This document shows, piece by piece, positions 20,582-28,967 of a DNA stretch of 64,000 nt. The notes under the pieces are model-generated. The model was not told the DNA's origin. It made no database searches and saw nothing but the letters and a program-made list of their open reading frames with translations. Numbering within the stretch: the first letter of the stretch is position 1; the number at the start of each line of letters is the position of its first letter. The translations under genes were made by a program, and so were the position numbers. Source of the stretch: Mycobacterium sp. ELW1 (GTDB lineage: Bacteria; Actinomycetota; Actinomycetes; Mycobacteriales; Mycobacteriaceae); the NCBI RefSeq assembly GCF_008329905.1, contig NZ_CP032155.1, forward strand, positions 4,092,001 to 4,156,000, written 5' to 3'.

Positions 20582-21007
20582 ATGATTACAGCCATGGCCT
20601 CCCGTCGTGCACCCGATGATTCGACGACCACACCCACCAAACCTGTGGTGATCCGGATGTCGCCGATGGCGCATTTCGCCTCCGGCTTCCTGGCGCTGGG
20701 CCTGCTGGTGATGATCACCGTGTTCCCCACCTGGGGTGCGGTGTTCATGGTGCTGCCCATCCTGGCCTCGGTGGCGATCGTGCGTCTGCGCACGGTGGCT
20801 GACCGCACCACTCTGACGGCACGCACGCTGTTCGGCAGCCGCACGGTGCGCTGGGATGAGGTCGACGGTCTGGGATTCGAGCGCACATCGTGGGCCCGGG
20901 CGCACTTGCGGGACGGCTCGCAGCTACTGCTGCCCGCGGTGACGTTCACAACGCTGCCGCTGCTGGCCGAGGCCAGCGGCGGGCGCGTGCCCAATCCGTA
21001 CGAGTGA
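20582..21007 (+). CDS. Membrane-anchored PH-domain protein (Cfp6/Rv3004 type)
   Basis: 141-residue protein. After a short charged N-terminus come two adjacent hydrophobic helices (about residues 30-70, FASGFLALGLLVMITVF and the following stretch). A bacterial PH-like domain follows, with TLTARTLFGSRTVRWDEVDG and LRDGSQLLLPAVT. The domain class and position next to ilvB match low-molecular-weight antigen Cfp6 (Rv3004). Function unknown; it is probably a cell-envelope protein. A second in-frame ATG at 20594 is an equally plausible start. It diverges from the ilv leader promoter. Confidence 0.8.
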   Translation: MITAMASRRAPDDSTTTPTKPVVIRMSPMAHFASGFLALGLLVMITVFPTWGAVFMVLPILASVAIVRLRTVADRTTLTARTLFGSRTVRWDEVDGLGFERTSWARAHLRDGSQLLLPAVTFTTLPLLAEASGGRVPNPYE

Positions 21008-21024
21008 ACGGGCCGTACGAGTGA

Positions 21025-21858
21025 TCAGGCCAGTGGGTTGTTGCCGTGCAGGAACACCCACGCCGCGATGCCGCCACCGATGCCGAGCAGCAACGCGATG
21101 AACGACCCGACGAACGGGCGCCGGGCCCAGCCGCGTCCGCCGTCGAATCCGTAGCGGCCGGGGCCGACCAGGATGACCGCCGAGGTCGCGACGATCAGCA
21201 CCAGCAGGTACTCGATGCCGTCCGGTCCCAATACGGCCAGGTAGCCGTCCTGGCGCTGCGCCGAGATGATCGTGAGCAGGCTGTTCACCAGGTAGGCGAT
21301 CCCGCCCGCGGCGGCGATCGGGGTGAACAGCCCGAGCACCAGCAGGACACCCACCAGGATCTGGGCGCCGGCACCGGCATAGGTGAGCACGCTGGCGTGC
21401 TGGTATCCGGCGTCGGCGAGCGCGGTCTTGAAGCCGTCCAGCCCCTGGCCGCCCCACCAGCCGAAGGCCTTCTGCAGTCCGTGTCCGATGAACGCCGCAC
21501 CGATGACGACGCGCAACAGCAACAGGCCGAGGTCCTGGGTGCCGCGGCGACCCGCGGCCTTCGCCCGTTCTTCGGCGTCGATGGGTTCGATCTCCATCGG
21601 CGTGGCCTGCGAGGGTGTCGGGTCCATGTGCGGCTGCACATAGGGCAACGGCTCGGGGTCGTGCAGCAGGCCGTAGCCGGTTGACGGCGCCGAACCCGGC
21701 AGTCCCGACGTGTAGTGCGGAATCGTCGTGGTCTCGAAGTCGCCACCGTAGGTGGCCGAGGGGAGATCGTCCTCCGGGTCGACCAGCTTGGCCGACGTCG
21801 GCCGGGCCGAGGAATCGTCGGGGCGCTGCCAGTGCGGATCGGGGCCTTGACTCGTCAC
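21025..21858 (-). CDS. DoxX-family membrane protein (Rv3005c type)
   Basis: 277 residues. A long polar N-terminus (about 1-110) is followed by a DoxX domain with four to five hydrophobic helices, starting LGLLLLRVVIGAAFIGHGLQ and containing LTYAGAGAQILVG. In M. tuberculosis the homologue has been linked to a membrane oxidoreductase complex for thiol-stress resistance with SodA and SseA. That is known for the family member, not shown here. The frame is open to 22398 but overlaps lppZ. GTG 21858 (VTSQGPDPHWQRP) matches the M. tuberculosis N-terminus. Confidence 0.87.
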   Translation of the reverse strand: MTSQGPDPHWQRPDDSSARPTSAKLVDPEDDLPSATYGGDFETTTIPHYTSGLPGSAPSTGYGLLHDPEPLPYVQPHMDPTPSQATPMEIEPIDAEERAKAAGRRGTQDLGLLLLRVVIGAAFIGHGLQKAFGWWGGQGLDGFKTALADAGYQHASVLTYAGAGAQILVGVLLVLGLFTPIAAAGGIAYLVNSLLTIISAQRQDGYLAVLGPDGIEYLLVLIVATSAVILVGPGRYGFDGGRGWARRPFVGSFIALLLGIGGGIAAWVFLHGNNPLA

Positions 21859-21994
21859 GGGAGTCAGAGTAAGGCCACCCGGGGTGCAAACCTGGGATTT
21901 GAGCGGCGCTTCTAGCGGCCAATATTGCCTGGATTTCGCGTCACTGCGGGGCCGTCGTGGCGAACATCGACGCGATATCCGTAACCTGGCGGGC

Positions 21995-23125
21995 ATGCAG
22001 GTACGCCGGTCGGTTCGCGGAGTGCTGGCCGGGCTCTGCGCAGTGACGGTCGTGGCCGGGTCATCGGCGGGCTGCGCGAAGTTCAACAACGATATTTCGC
22101 AGCCCTTCACCACGGCCCCGCAGTTGGCCCCGGGCCAGTCGTCGCCACCCCCGCCGCCACCGCCGCTGCCGCCCAAGCCCTTCCCCAAGGTCTGCCCCGC
22201 GCCCGGCGTCATGCAGGGCTGCCTGGAGAGCACCAGCGGGCTGATCATGGGTCCGGACAGCAAGACCGCTCTGGTGGCCGAACGCACCACCGGTGCCGTC
22301 AAAGACGTGTCGGTGAGCGCGGAGCCGAAAATCCACACCGTCATCCCGGTCGACCCCAGTGGGGACGGCGGGCTGATGGACATCGTGCTGTCCCCCACCT
22401 ACTCGCAGGACCGGCTGATGTACGCCTACATCAGCACGCCCACCGACAACCGGGTGATCCGCGTCGCCGACGGCGACATCCCCAAGGACATCCTGACCGG
22501 GATTCCCAAGGGCGCCACCGGCAATAGCGGATCGTTGATCTTCACCAGCCCGACGACGCTCGTCGTGCAGACCGGCGACGCAGGCAACCCGGCTCTGGCC
22601 GCGGATCCGAAGTCGTTGGCAGGCAAGGTCATCCGCCTCGAACAGCCGACCACCGTGCAGCCCGCGCCGCCCACCACCGCACTGTCCGGGATGGGCCCGG
22701 CCGGCGGCATGTGCATCGATCCCACCGACAAGTCGCTCTACATCACCGATCGTTCCGCGGCAGGTGACCGCCTGCAGCGCATCACACCGGACGCCAAGAC
22801 CTCCACGGTCTGGACGTGGCCGGACCGGCCCGGCGTCGCGGGCTGCGCCGCGCTGGATGGCACGGTGCTGGTGAACCTGGTGAACGCCAAGCAAACCGTC
22901 GCGGTGCGACTGGCGAAAGGCACCGGGTCGGTGACCGGCGAGCCCGAGGTGGTGCGTCAGGACACGCACGGCCACGCCTGGGCGCTGCAGGTCGCCCCGG
23001 ACGGAAACATCTGGGGCGCAACGATCAACCGCACCGCCGGTGATGCCGAGAAGCTCGACGACGTGGTCTTCCCGCTCTTCCCGCAGGGCGGCGGCTTCCC
23101 GCGCAGCAACGCCGACAACACCTGA
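21995..23125 (+). CDS. lppZ: Lipoprotein LppZ, PQQ/glucose-dehydrogenase-like beta-propeller
   Basis: 376 residues from ATG 21995. The signal peptide MQVRRSVRGVLAGLCAVTVV ends in a lipobox (SAGC), so Cys about 28 is the lipid-anchored residue. A Pro-rich linker with nine prolines in a row follows. The rest resembles the soluble aldose-dehydrogenase propeller (LMDIVLSPTYSQDRLMYAYIS, GPAGGMCIDPTDKSLYITD), with conserved Cys pairs. It is anchored on the outer face of the membrane. The enzymatic role is unproven. It marks the end of the block that is syntenic with M. tuberculosis. Confidence 0.88.
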   Translation: MQVRRSVRGVLAGLCAVTVVAGSSAGCAKFNNDISQPFTTAPQLAPGQSSPPPPPPPLPPKPFPKVCPAPGVMQGCLESTSGLIMGPDSKTALVAERTTGAVKDVSVSAEPKIHTVIPVDPSGDGGLMDIVLSPTYSQDRLMYAYISTPTDNRVIRVADGDIPKDILTGIPKGATGNSGSLIFTSPTTLVVQTGDAGNPALAADPKSLAGKVIRLEQPTTVQPAPPTTALSGMGPAGGMCIDPTDKSLYITDRSAAGDRLQRITPDAKTSTVWTWPDRPGVAGCAALDGTVLVNLVNAKQTVAVRLAKGTGSVTGEPEVVRQDTHGHAWALQVAPDGNIWGATINRTAGDAEKLDDVVFPLFPQGGGFPRSNADNT

Positions 23126-23130
23126 CACCA

Positions 23131-23155
23131 ACCAAACGGGTCTCCCGTAATTGGT
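23131..23155 (+). terminator. Hairpin after lppZ
   Basis: ACCAA-ACGGG pairs with CCCGT-(AA)-TTGGT around TCT, followed by CGTTTT. It begins 5 nt after the lppZ stop and separates lppZ from the TetR-type gene downstream. Confidence 0.7.
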
Positions 23156-23205
23156 CGTTTTCGATCGACATCCGCAGGTGGCGGGCCTATCAGCCGACTC
23201 GGCTC

Positions 23206-23233
23206 TGGTAGCGTCTACCAAATATTGGGTTCC
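23206..23233. promoter_or_regulatory. Operator candidates upstream of the tandem-TetR gene
   Basis: A 15-bp palindrome TGGTAG-CGT-CTACCA lies at 23206-23220. It overlaps a second element, ACCAAATATTGGGTTCC (23217-23233), whose near-copy ACCAAATATCTGTTCC lies upstream of the VWA gene at 30691-30706. Both are placed where a repressor would block the start of the regulator gene. Confidence 0.55.
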
Positions 23234-23249
23234 GGCCATTGGAGGAGTC

Positions 23250-24539
23250 GTGGGTCGCTCGCGCATGACACCGAACGCGGGTGGGAGCCATGCCTACGAC
23301 GACGGAACGCGCCGCACCGAGATATTGCAGACCGCGGCCTCGATCATCGCGACGTCCGGCCTCCGCACGTCCCTGCAGGAGATCGCTGACGCGGCGGGCA
23401 TTCTTCCCGGCAGCCTGTATCACCACTTCGATTCCAAAGAAGCGATCCTCGTCGAGTTGCTGCACCGCTATCACGAGGACCTGGACCGGATCGCCGACGG
23501 GGCGCAGGGCCGTCTCAACGATCCCGAGTTCCATCCGGCCTTCGACCAGATCGCCGACCTGTGCAAGGCGATCGCGCACTGTTCGGTCACCCATCGTGCC
23601 GCCTTGCAGATGTCGTTCTATGAAGGCCCGAGTTCGAATCATGAGCTGACCGCGCTGACGGCGCGCCGCCCCACCGCGCTGGTGCAGGCGATGCTGGAAA
23701 CCCTTCGGGCGGCGCGCTGGAGCGGCTACCTGAGGTCCGACGTGGATCTGGCCGTGCTGGCCGAGCGGATCGTGCAGACGATGCTGCAGATCGGGCTCGA
23801 TGTCATCCGCGGCAACGCCAGCTCGGACAAGTCCGCGGCGCTGCTGTGCCGAATCCTTCTCGAGGGCCTGGCCGCCGGCTCACCGACCGACGAACAACTG
23901 GACGGATCCGCGGCGTTCCGGGCCGCCGACGCCGTCGTCCGGTCCTGGACCGATGACGCCGACGCCGAGGCCGATGACAAGGCGGCCCACGTACGCGCCA
24001 TCGCCAGAACCGAATTCGGCAAGAAGGGCTACGAGGTCACGACCGTCCGCGACATCGCGTCGGCGGCCGGCATGGGCACCGGGACGGTGTACCGGTTGAT
24101 CGGGTCCAAGGACCAGCTGCTGGCGTCGATCATGCAGTCGTTCGGCGAGAAGGTCGCCATGGGGTGGTCAGAGGTATTGGCGGCGGACTCCTCCAGTGTC
24201 GAGAAGCTGGACGCCCTCAGCTGGATCAACACCAACGCGATGGACCGCTTCGCCGACGAGTTCCGGATTCAGCTGGCGTGGATGCGGCAGTCTCCCCCGG
24301 ACACGCCCAACCCGGGATGGCTGTTCACCAAGCGGGTGCGTCAGATGAAAGCCTTGCTCTCCGAAGGCATCAACTCCGGCGAGATCAGCATCGACAGCCC
24401 GTCCAACGATCTGCTGGCGCGCTCGGTCATCGGCGTCGGCTGGATTCCCGAGAGCATCCTGCGCGAGATCGGCACCCGCGCCTCGCTGTTGTGCATCCGC
24501 GACACCTCACTTCGCGGCGTCGTCGTCACACGGTCGTAG
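23250..24539 (+). CDS. Tandem TetR-family regulator (two TetR units, Mce3R-like layout)
   Basis: 429 residues containing two complete TetR/AcrR units. The first HTH is in ASIIATSGLRTSLQEIADAAG and SLYHHFDSKEAIL (about residues 30-70). The second is in FGKKGYEVTTVRDIASAAG and TVYRLIGSKDQLL (about 255-300). M. tuberculosis Mce3R, a repressor of lipid genes, has the same double architecture, so a lipid or steroid-like effector is reasonable but unproven. GTG 23250 has GGAGGA close upstream; ATG 23265 is the alternative. It lies back to back, tail to tail, with the P450-to-VWA operon and shares an upstream motif with that operon's first gene. Confidence 0.85.
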   Translation: MGRSRMTPNAGGSHAYDDGTRRTEILQTAASIIATSGLRTSLQEIADAAGILPGSLYHHFDSKEAILVELLHRYHEDLDRIADGAQGRLNDPEFHPAFDQIADLCKAIAHCSVTHRAALQMSFYEGPSSNHELTALTARRPTALVQAMLETLRAARWSGYLRSDVDLAVLAERIVQTMLQIGLDVIRGNASSDKSAALLCRILLEGLAAGSPTDEQLDGSAAFRAADAVVRSWTDDADAEADDKAAHVRAIARTEFGKKGYEVTTVRDIASAAGMGTGTVYRLIGSKDQLLASIMQSFGEKVAMGWSEVLAADSSSVEKLDALSWINTNAMDRFADEFRIQLAWMRQSPPDTPNPGWLFTKRVRQMKALLSEGINSGEISIDSPSNDLLARSVIGVGWIPESILREIGTRASLLCIRDTSLRGVVVTRS

Positions 24540-24550
24540 GTTTTCGCTCG

Positions 24551-25765
24551 CTAACGGGGATCGAAGAGCACCGGCAACGACGTCGGCGACCGGAATATCT
24601 GTCCGCGAATGTGCGGATCGTCCCCGTCCGGATCCATCCGCAGATTGGGCAGGCGGTCCAGCAGAAGGTTGGCGGCGGTGCGCATCTCGAGCCGGGCCAG
24701 GTGCATGCCGAGGCAGACGTGCACGCCGTATCCCCAGCCGAGGCTACTGCGCGGCTCGCGGAAGATGTCGAACCTGTCGGGATCCGGCCAACGGTCCTCC
24801 TGCCGGTTCGCCGCCCCCAGCATCGGCATCACCGACGCACCCGCCGGAATCGACACCCCGCCCAGTTCGGTGTCGCGGGTGGCAACCCGAGTGATGGTGA
24901 GCAGCGGTGGATTCCACCGCACCCCCTCCTCGATGGCCTGAGGCAGCAGCGACCGGTCATTGCGCACCGCATCGAGCTCAGCGGGGTCGGACAGCAAGGC
25001 GAACAGCAGATTCCCGAGGGACCGGTACGTCGTCTCCACGCCCGCCGGCAGCAGGAGTCGCAGAAACGAGAAGATCTCCTCGTCCGCCAGCTTCGATCCG
25101 TCGATCTCGGCGGCGGCCAGCAGGCTGATCAGGTCGTCGCGTGGCTCGGCGCGTCGTGCCTCGAGGATCGGCCGGTAGTACTCCACCAGTGCTGCCGAAG
25201 CCGCCAGTCCCCGTTCAGGATTCATGATCCAGCTCAGCAGGGAGATCGACCAGCGCTGAAACTGGGGATAGTCCTCCTCGGGCAGCCCCAGCAGTCCGGC
25301 GATGATCCGGCTCGGATAGGTGAACGTGAACTCTTTCACCAGATCCGCCTTGCCGTTCGGCGCGAAGGCGTCGATGAGCTCGTTACCCACCCGCGCGACC
25401 AGTTCGTCCTGGAAGCGGGCCAGTGACTTCTGGGAGAAGGCCTTCGAGATCAGCGCGCGCAACCGCCCGTGTACGGGTTCGTCCATGCCGAGCATCACCC
25501 GCTCACCGAGCACCGGGCCGAAGGCGGCGATCACACCGGCCGACGAGAATGTCTCGTTGTCGCGCAGCATCTGCTGCGCTTCCTCGAAGCGGTACACGAT
25601 GAAAACGGGTAAGCCGGCTTCCCCGGGCATCGACGACCCTTCGATGCGTTGGACCGGCTGTTCTCGACGCAGCCGGGCCAGCTCCGGAAACGGGTCACGC
25701 ACGTTGCCGGACACGACTTCGTCGAACGAACCGAAGTCGTCGAGATCGTCGAAGAGTTGTTCCAT
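24551..25765 (-). CDS. Cytochrome P450
   Basis: 404-residue soluble bacterial P450 monooxygenase. The heme-ligand loop reads LGWGYGVHVCLG (Trp in place of the usual Phe). The I-helix oxygen-activation segment is AGVETTYRS and the ExxR pair lies in EEGVRWNPPL. It starts at ATG 25765 with GGAG upstream and is 26 nt after the AveC-family gene, last in the operon. No ferredoxin is encoded beside it. The substrate is unknown; a hydrophobic compound is expected from the class. Confidence 0.92.
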   Translation of the reverse strand: MEQLFDDLDDFGSFDEVVSGNVRDPFPELARLRREQPVQRIEGSSMPGEAGLPVFIVYRFEEAQQMLRDNETFSSAGVIAAFGPVLGERVMLGMDEPVHGRLRALISKAFSQKSLARFQDELVARVGNELIDAFAPNGKADLVKEFTFTYPSRIIAGLLGLPEEDYPQFQRWSISLLSWIMNPERGLAASAALVEYYRPILEARRAEPRDDLISLLAAAEIDGSKLADEEIFSFLRLLLPAGVETTYRSLGNLLFALLSDPAELDAVRNDRSLLPQAIEEGVRWNPPLLTITRVATRDTELGGVSIPAGASVMPMLGAANRQEDRWPDPDRFDIFREPRSSLGWGYGVHVCLGMHLARLEMRTAANLLLDRLPNLRMDPDGDDPHIRGQIFRSPTSLPVLFDPR

Positions 25766-25791
25766 ACCGGCTCCTAGATTGAAATTGGTTA

Positions 25792-26925
25792 TCAGTCAGC
25801 GGGATTCGGCAGCGCGCAGGCACCTTCACCGGCAGGTGGGGGCGTCACATCGGGGCGGCCGTCCGGCAGGCCCTGCTGCCAGGTGGACCACTTGCCCACC
25901 GAGTACGGGCCCTGTGCTCCCGCCTTCTCGTAGTTGCCCTGCGGGTCGTAAACCTTGGCCTCGGGGTAGGGCCACGGACAGGCGACAGAGGTGGCGGCGC
26001 CGCTGGCCTTGATCACCCAGAACCAGCTGCCGTACGCGAAGTACGAGACGTTGATGATCGCGAACATCACCAGGAAGGTGCCCAGAACCGGCCTGGCCGG
26101 GAAGATCTTGGCCCTGGCGGCGAGCTTCTCCGCGACCGACTTCCCGGTGTCGTCGCGGTAGACCAGGATCGCCGCCGGGATCATCACGAATGTCACCGAC
26201 AACGACTCCCACAGCAGTGGGAACTGGAATGTGCTGCCGCCGAACAACGTTCCGAACGGGATCGCCTGAGAGTAGATGTACAACCCGGTGCGGACCAGGC
26301 TGATCTCCAGGATCGCGTCGAAGATGAACCCGATGACCAGCACCAGGGCGCCGAGGCTGATCAGCGGGTGCCGGCTGACGTACGATGCGGGACCGTACTT
26401 GGCCTGCAGCTTGCGCAGAATCCAGATCGCCGGGAAGTACGGCCCGAAGTAGAACGTGACGTAGCCGAACACGATGAAGGGTTCGACGGTCGGCGACATC
26501 ATGATCAGGTACCAGGATTCCGGCCAGTGCACCAAGATCGGGTTGTACACCGCATACGGCGACCAGTTCATGATCGGGTCCTGCCACACGATCAGCGTCG
26601 TACACAGCACCATGAGCAACACGGGGCTGCCCGGGTTCTTGCGCCAGCCGCGGATGAAGACGATGGTGAGCACCGCGACCATGAGCGCGACACCGATCTG
26701 CGGCACCAGCTGCCAGTGGTCCCACGCGTTCAGAAACGCGACAGGGCGGGGTCGGCCCTCGACGTTCGGGTTGGCTACCCGCGGGTCGACGCGGGTACGC
26801 CCGACCGCTGCGAACAAGCCGAGAAAGCCGAGCCAGGCAATCAATGAGATCACTCGACCCCAGTTCGGCCCGGCGCCAACTGTTTCCGTCGGTGGCGGTG
26901 CGGGCGCGGATTCCTGCGTTGCCAT
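25792..26925 (-). CDS. AveC-family multi-pass membrane protein
   Basis: 377 residues with about eight hydrophobic helices (for example VISLIAWLGFLGLFAAVG near 25 and VALMVAVLTIVFIRG near 80). A polar C-terminal tail has cysteines in SVACPWPYP and EGACALP. Conserved HWQLVPQIG and WSPYAVYNPI segments resemble the AveC/spirocyclase-like family; AveC acts in avermectin spiroketal formation. In mycobacteria these proteins recur beside P450s and their reaction is not known. ATG 26925 has GGAGGA 9 nt upstream, inside the end of the preceding gene. A longer frame to 27036 would overlap that gene. Confidence 0.75.
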   Translation of the reverse strand: MATQESAPAPPPTETVGAGPNWGRVISLIAWLGFLGLFAAVGRTRVDPRVANPNVEGRPRPVAFLNAWDHWQLVPQIGVALMVAVLTIVFIRGWRKNPGSPVLLMVLCTTLIVWQDPIMNWSPYAVYNPILVHWPESWYLIMMSPTVEPFIVFGYVTFYFGPYFPAIWILRKLQAKYGPASYVSRHPLISLGALVLVIGFIFDAILEISLVRTGLYIYSQAIPFGTLFGGSTFQFPLLWESLSVTFVMIPAAILVYRDDTGKSVAEKLAARAKIFPARPVLGTFLVMFAIINVSYFAYGSWFWVIKASGAATSVACPWPYPEAKVYDPQGNYEKAGAQGPYSVGKWSTWQQGLPDGRPDVTPPPAGEGACALPNPAD

Positions 26926-26930
26926 CGGGA

Positions 26931-28049
26931 TCAGTCCTCCGAGCCGAAGCGATCGACCAGGTGCGAGTTGACGCCGTCGGCGTCGAGGGTGCGCGCCACC
27001 AGGTAACCGGCCCCCATCCACGCGCGACGCGTCCATTTGCCCAGCGACACACGGGTTCCCGGCGCACCGGAGGCGGCCGGCATCATCTTCACTCGTTCCA
27101 GCGCCTCCTTCACGCCCCGGGGGCTGAGCGGATGTGAGTCGGCAAACGCCCGTACCAGCGTTGCGGCGACGTCATGGTTGACCACCGTGACGCAGTATTC
27201 GGGCCTGCTACCGTCGTAGCGGGCGGCGTACCGGTCGAGCCATGCCTGCCCGATCGGATTGCCCTCGTCGTATTGGTCGACCCCGGTCCAGCCCATGAAG
27301 GCCTGCCACATGATCGGGTTGACCCAGGCGTTCTGAAAAGCGGTGGTGGTGAACCGCGGTGGATCCCAGCCGAGCGCCTCCAGCGCCGGATTGACGAAGA
27401 CGATCCCGAAACCGAAGCCAAGGTGTACGACGGCGTTGGCTTTCGCTTCGTGCAGCGCGCGGACCGCCTCGTCGACATCCTGCGCTGTCTGAGCGATAGC
27501 GGCCTCGGCGACGATGCGAATACCTTTGCGGCGGCAGGCACTTCGGAGGTTCTTCAGGTAGCTTTCGCCGATCAGGCTTTGTTCGACCAGCACACCGATG
27601 TTCGTCAGTCCCCGCTTGGCTGCGAGATCGGCGATGAAGATCGGTTCGTCGGTCATCGAGCCTTGGGGAAACGAGAACGTCCACTCCCCCAGCCAGTCGT
27701 CGGTTCCGGTGACGCTGATCGCAGGGACCTTGAAACGTTCCTCGATCGCCTCGCGCAGCGGCACACAGTTGTCGGTGATGTTGGGCCCGAACACCACCAG
27801 AGCACCGTCGTCGACGAGTTCGGCGTAGGCGTCGATCACGGCCTTCACACTGCCTTTGGGCAGTCCCTCGACTTCCCGGTAGATCATCCGCACCGGCCGG
27901 TCGAGGACACCCTCGGCGATGGCCTCCTCGAAGACCAGGTCGAAGCATCGGGTGAAGGACGACAGCAACTCGTCCTGGAAGCCGGGGGGCAGCGTGAAGT
28001 CCATCAGGTAACCGACCTTGATCGGCTCTGCGGTGCTCTCGTAGGACAT
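26931..28049 (-). CDS. Periplasmic-binding-fold protein (AmiC/urea/branched-chain amino acid type) without signal peptide
   Basis: 372 residues of type I periplasmic-binding fold: IKVGYLMDFTLPPGFQDE at the start, LVVFGPNITDNCVPLREA near 95 and ANAVVHLGFGFGIVFVNPALE near 215. It lacks both a signal peptide and a lipobox, and no ABC permease or ATPase lies nearby. It is therefore more likely a cytoplasmic ligand sensor (AmiC-like) than a transport receptor. RBS AGGAG precedes ATG 28049. It sits between the AAA+ ATPase gene (13 nt) and the AveC-family gene (5 nt) in the operon. Confidence 0.78.
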   Translation of the reverse strand: MSYESTAEPIKVGYLMDFTLPPGFQDELLSSFTRCFDLVFEEAIAEGVLDRPVRMIYREVEGLPKGSVKAVIDAYAELVDDGALVVFGPNITDNCVPLREAIEERFKVPAISVTGTDDWLGEWTFSFPQGSMTDEPIFIADLAAKRGLTNIGVLVEQSLIGESYLKNLRSACRRKGIRIVAEAAIAQTAQDVDEAVRALHEAKANAVVHLGFGFGIVFVNPALEALGWDPPRFTTTAFQNAWVNPIMWQAFMGWTGVDQYDEGNPIGQAWLDRYAARYDGSRPEYCVTVVNHDVAATLVRAFADSHPLSPRGVKEALERVKMMPAASGAPGTRVSLGKWTRRAWMGAGYLVARTLDADGVNSHLVDRFGSED

Positions 28050-28062
28050 TGACGTCTCCTGG

Positions 28063-28905
28063 TCAGGCCGGTGCGGCGAGGTAGATGTCGATCATTTCGG
28101 CAAGCCCGCGGCGGACGACCGCATCGTCGGTCAGCGGCCCCGCGATCGCGGCGAGCGCTGCGTCGCGCATCGGCAACCCCTCGGCGACCAGCCGACCCGC
28201 CGCGATCAGCACCCGCGTCGATGCCACTTCTCGCAGTCCGCCCGCTTCCAGGCGGCGTACCGCCTGGCCGAAACGCACCAGTGCAGCTGCCACCGAGCGG
28301 GCGACCGCCGCCTCCCGGATCACGATCTCTTCCTCGACTTCGGTTGTGGGAAAACTGAAATCGATGGCAACCATGCGCTGACGGGTGGAGTCCTTCAGAT
28401 CCTTGAGCACACTCTGATAGCCGGGGTTGTAGGAGACGACCAGCCCGAAGCCGGGCGCGGCGTCCAGCGTCACACCGAGCCGTTCGATGGGAAGCTGGCG
28501 GCGGTAATCGGCGAGTGGGTGCAGGACCACCGTCGTGTCCTGGCGGGCCTCGACCACCTCGTCGAGGTAGCAGATCGCACCCTCACGCACAGCGCGGGTC
28601 AACGGCCCGTCGACCCACACGGTTTCGTCACCGCGCAGCAGGTAGCGGCCGACCAGATCGGCGGTGGTCAGGTCGTCGTGGCACGCCACGGTGATCAGCG
28701 GGCGACCGAGATCGTGGGCCATCGCCTCGACGAACCGGGTCTTTCCGCAGCCGGTGGGGCCTTTGAGCAATAGCGAAAGCCCTTGCCGATAGGCCGCTTT
28801 GAAGACCGTTTCCTCGCTGCCGAGGGCCTGGTAGTACGGGCGCTCCCCACTGTGAAGGCAGCTGGCACCGTTGTTGTGCTCGAGCTCGCCCGGGAGCTGT
28901 GACAT
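28063..28905 (-). CDS. MoxR-type AAA+ ATPase of the NorQ/CbbQ/GvpN group
   Basis: 280 residues. Walker A is GPTGCGKT (about 45) and Walker B is AICYLDEVVEARQD. Sensor 1 is the Asn in VVSYNPGYQS. NorQ/CbbQ proteins work as hexameric activases with a VWA partner to remodel or insert metal into a target enzyme (NorB for NorQ, Rubisco for CbbQ). The VWA partner is encoded immediately upstream here, but neither known target is present. ATG 28905 has GGAAGGA upstream and is preferred over the longer frame to 28926. Confidence 0.87.
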   Translation of the reverse strand: MSQLPGELEHNNGASCLHSGERPYYQALGSEETVFKAAYRQGLSLLLKGPTGCGKTRFVEAMAHDLGRPLITVACHDDLTTADLVGRYLLRGDETVWVDGPLTRAVREGAICYLDEVVEARQDTTVVLHPLADYRRQLPIERLGVTLDAAPGFGLVVSYNPGYQSVLKDLKDSTRQRMVAIDFSFPTTEVEEEIVIREAAVARSVAAALVRFGQAVRRLEAGGLREVASTRVLIAAGRLVAEGLPMRDAALAAIAGPLTDDAVVRRGLAEMIDIYLAAPA

Positions 28906-28967
28906 GACGATCGTCCTTCCCCGCAATTCTGCGGTGTAGGCAGCCTATCGCGGACCAGATGTTTGTT

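Noticed and set aside
21859-22398. N-terminal extension of the DoxX-family protein
   Set aside because: It runs antisense to lppZ; the GTG at 21858 gives the length and N-terminus expected from the M. tuberculosis protein.
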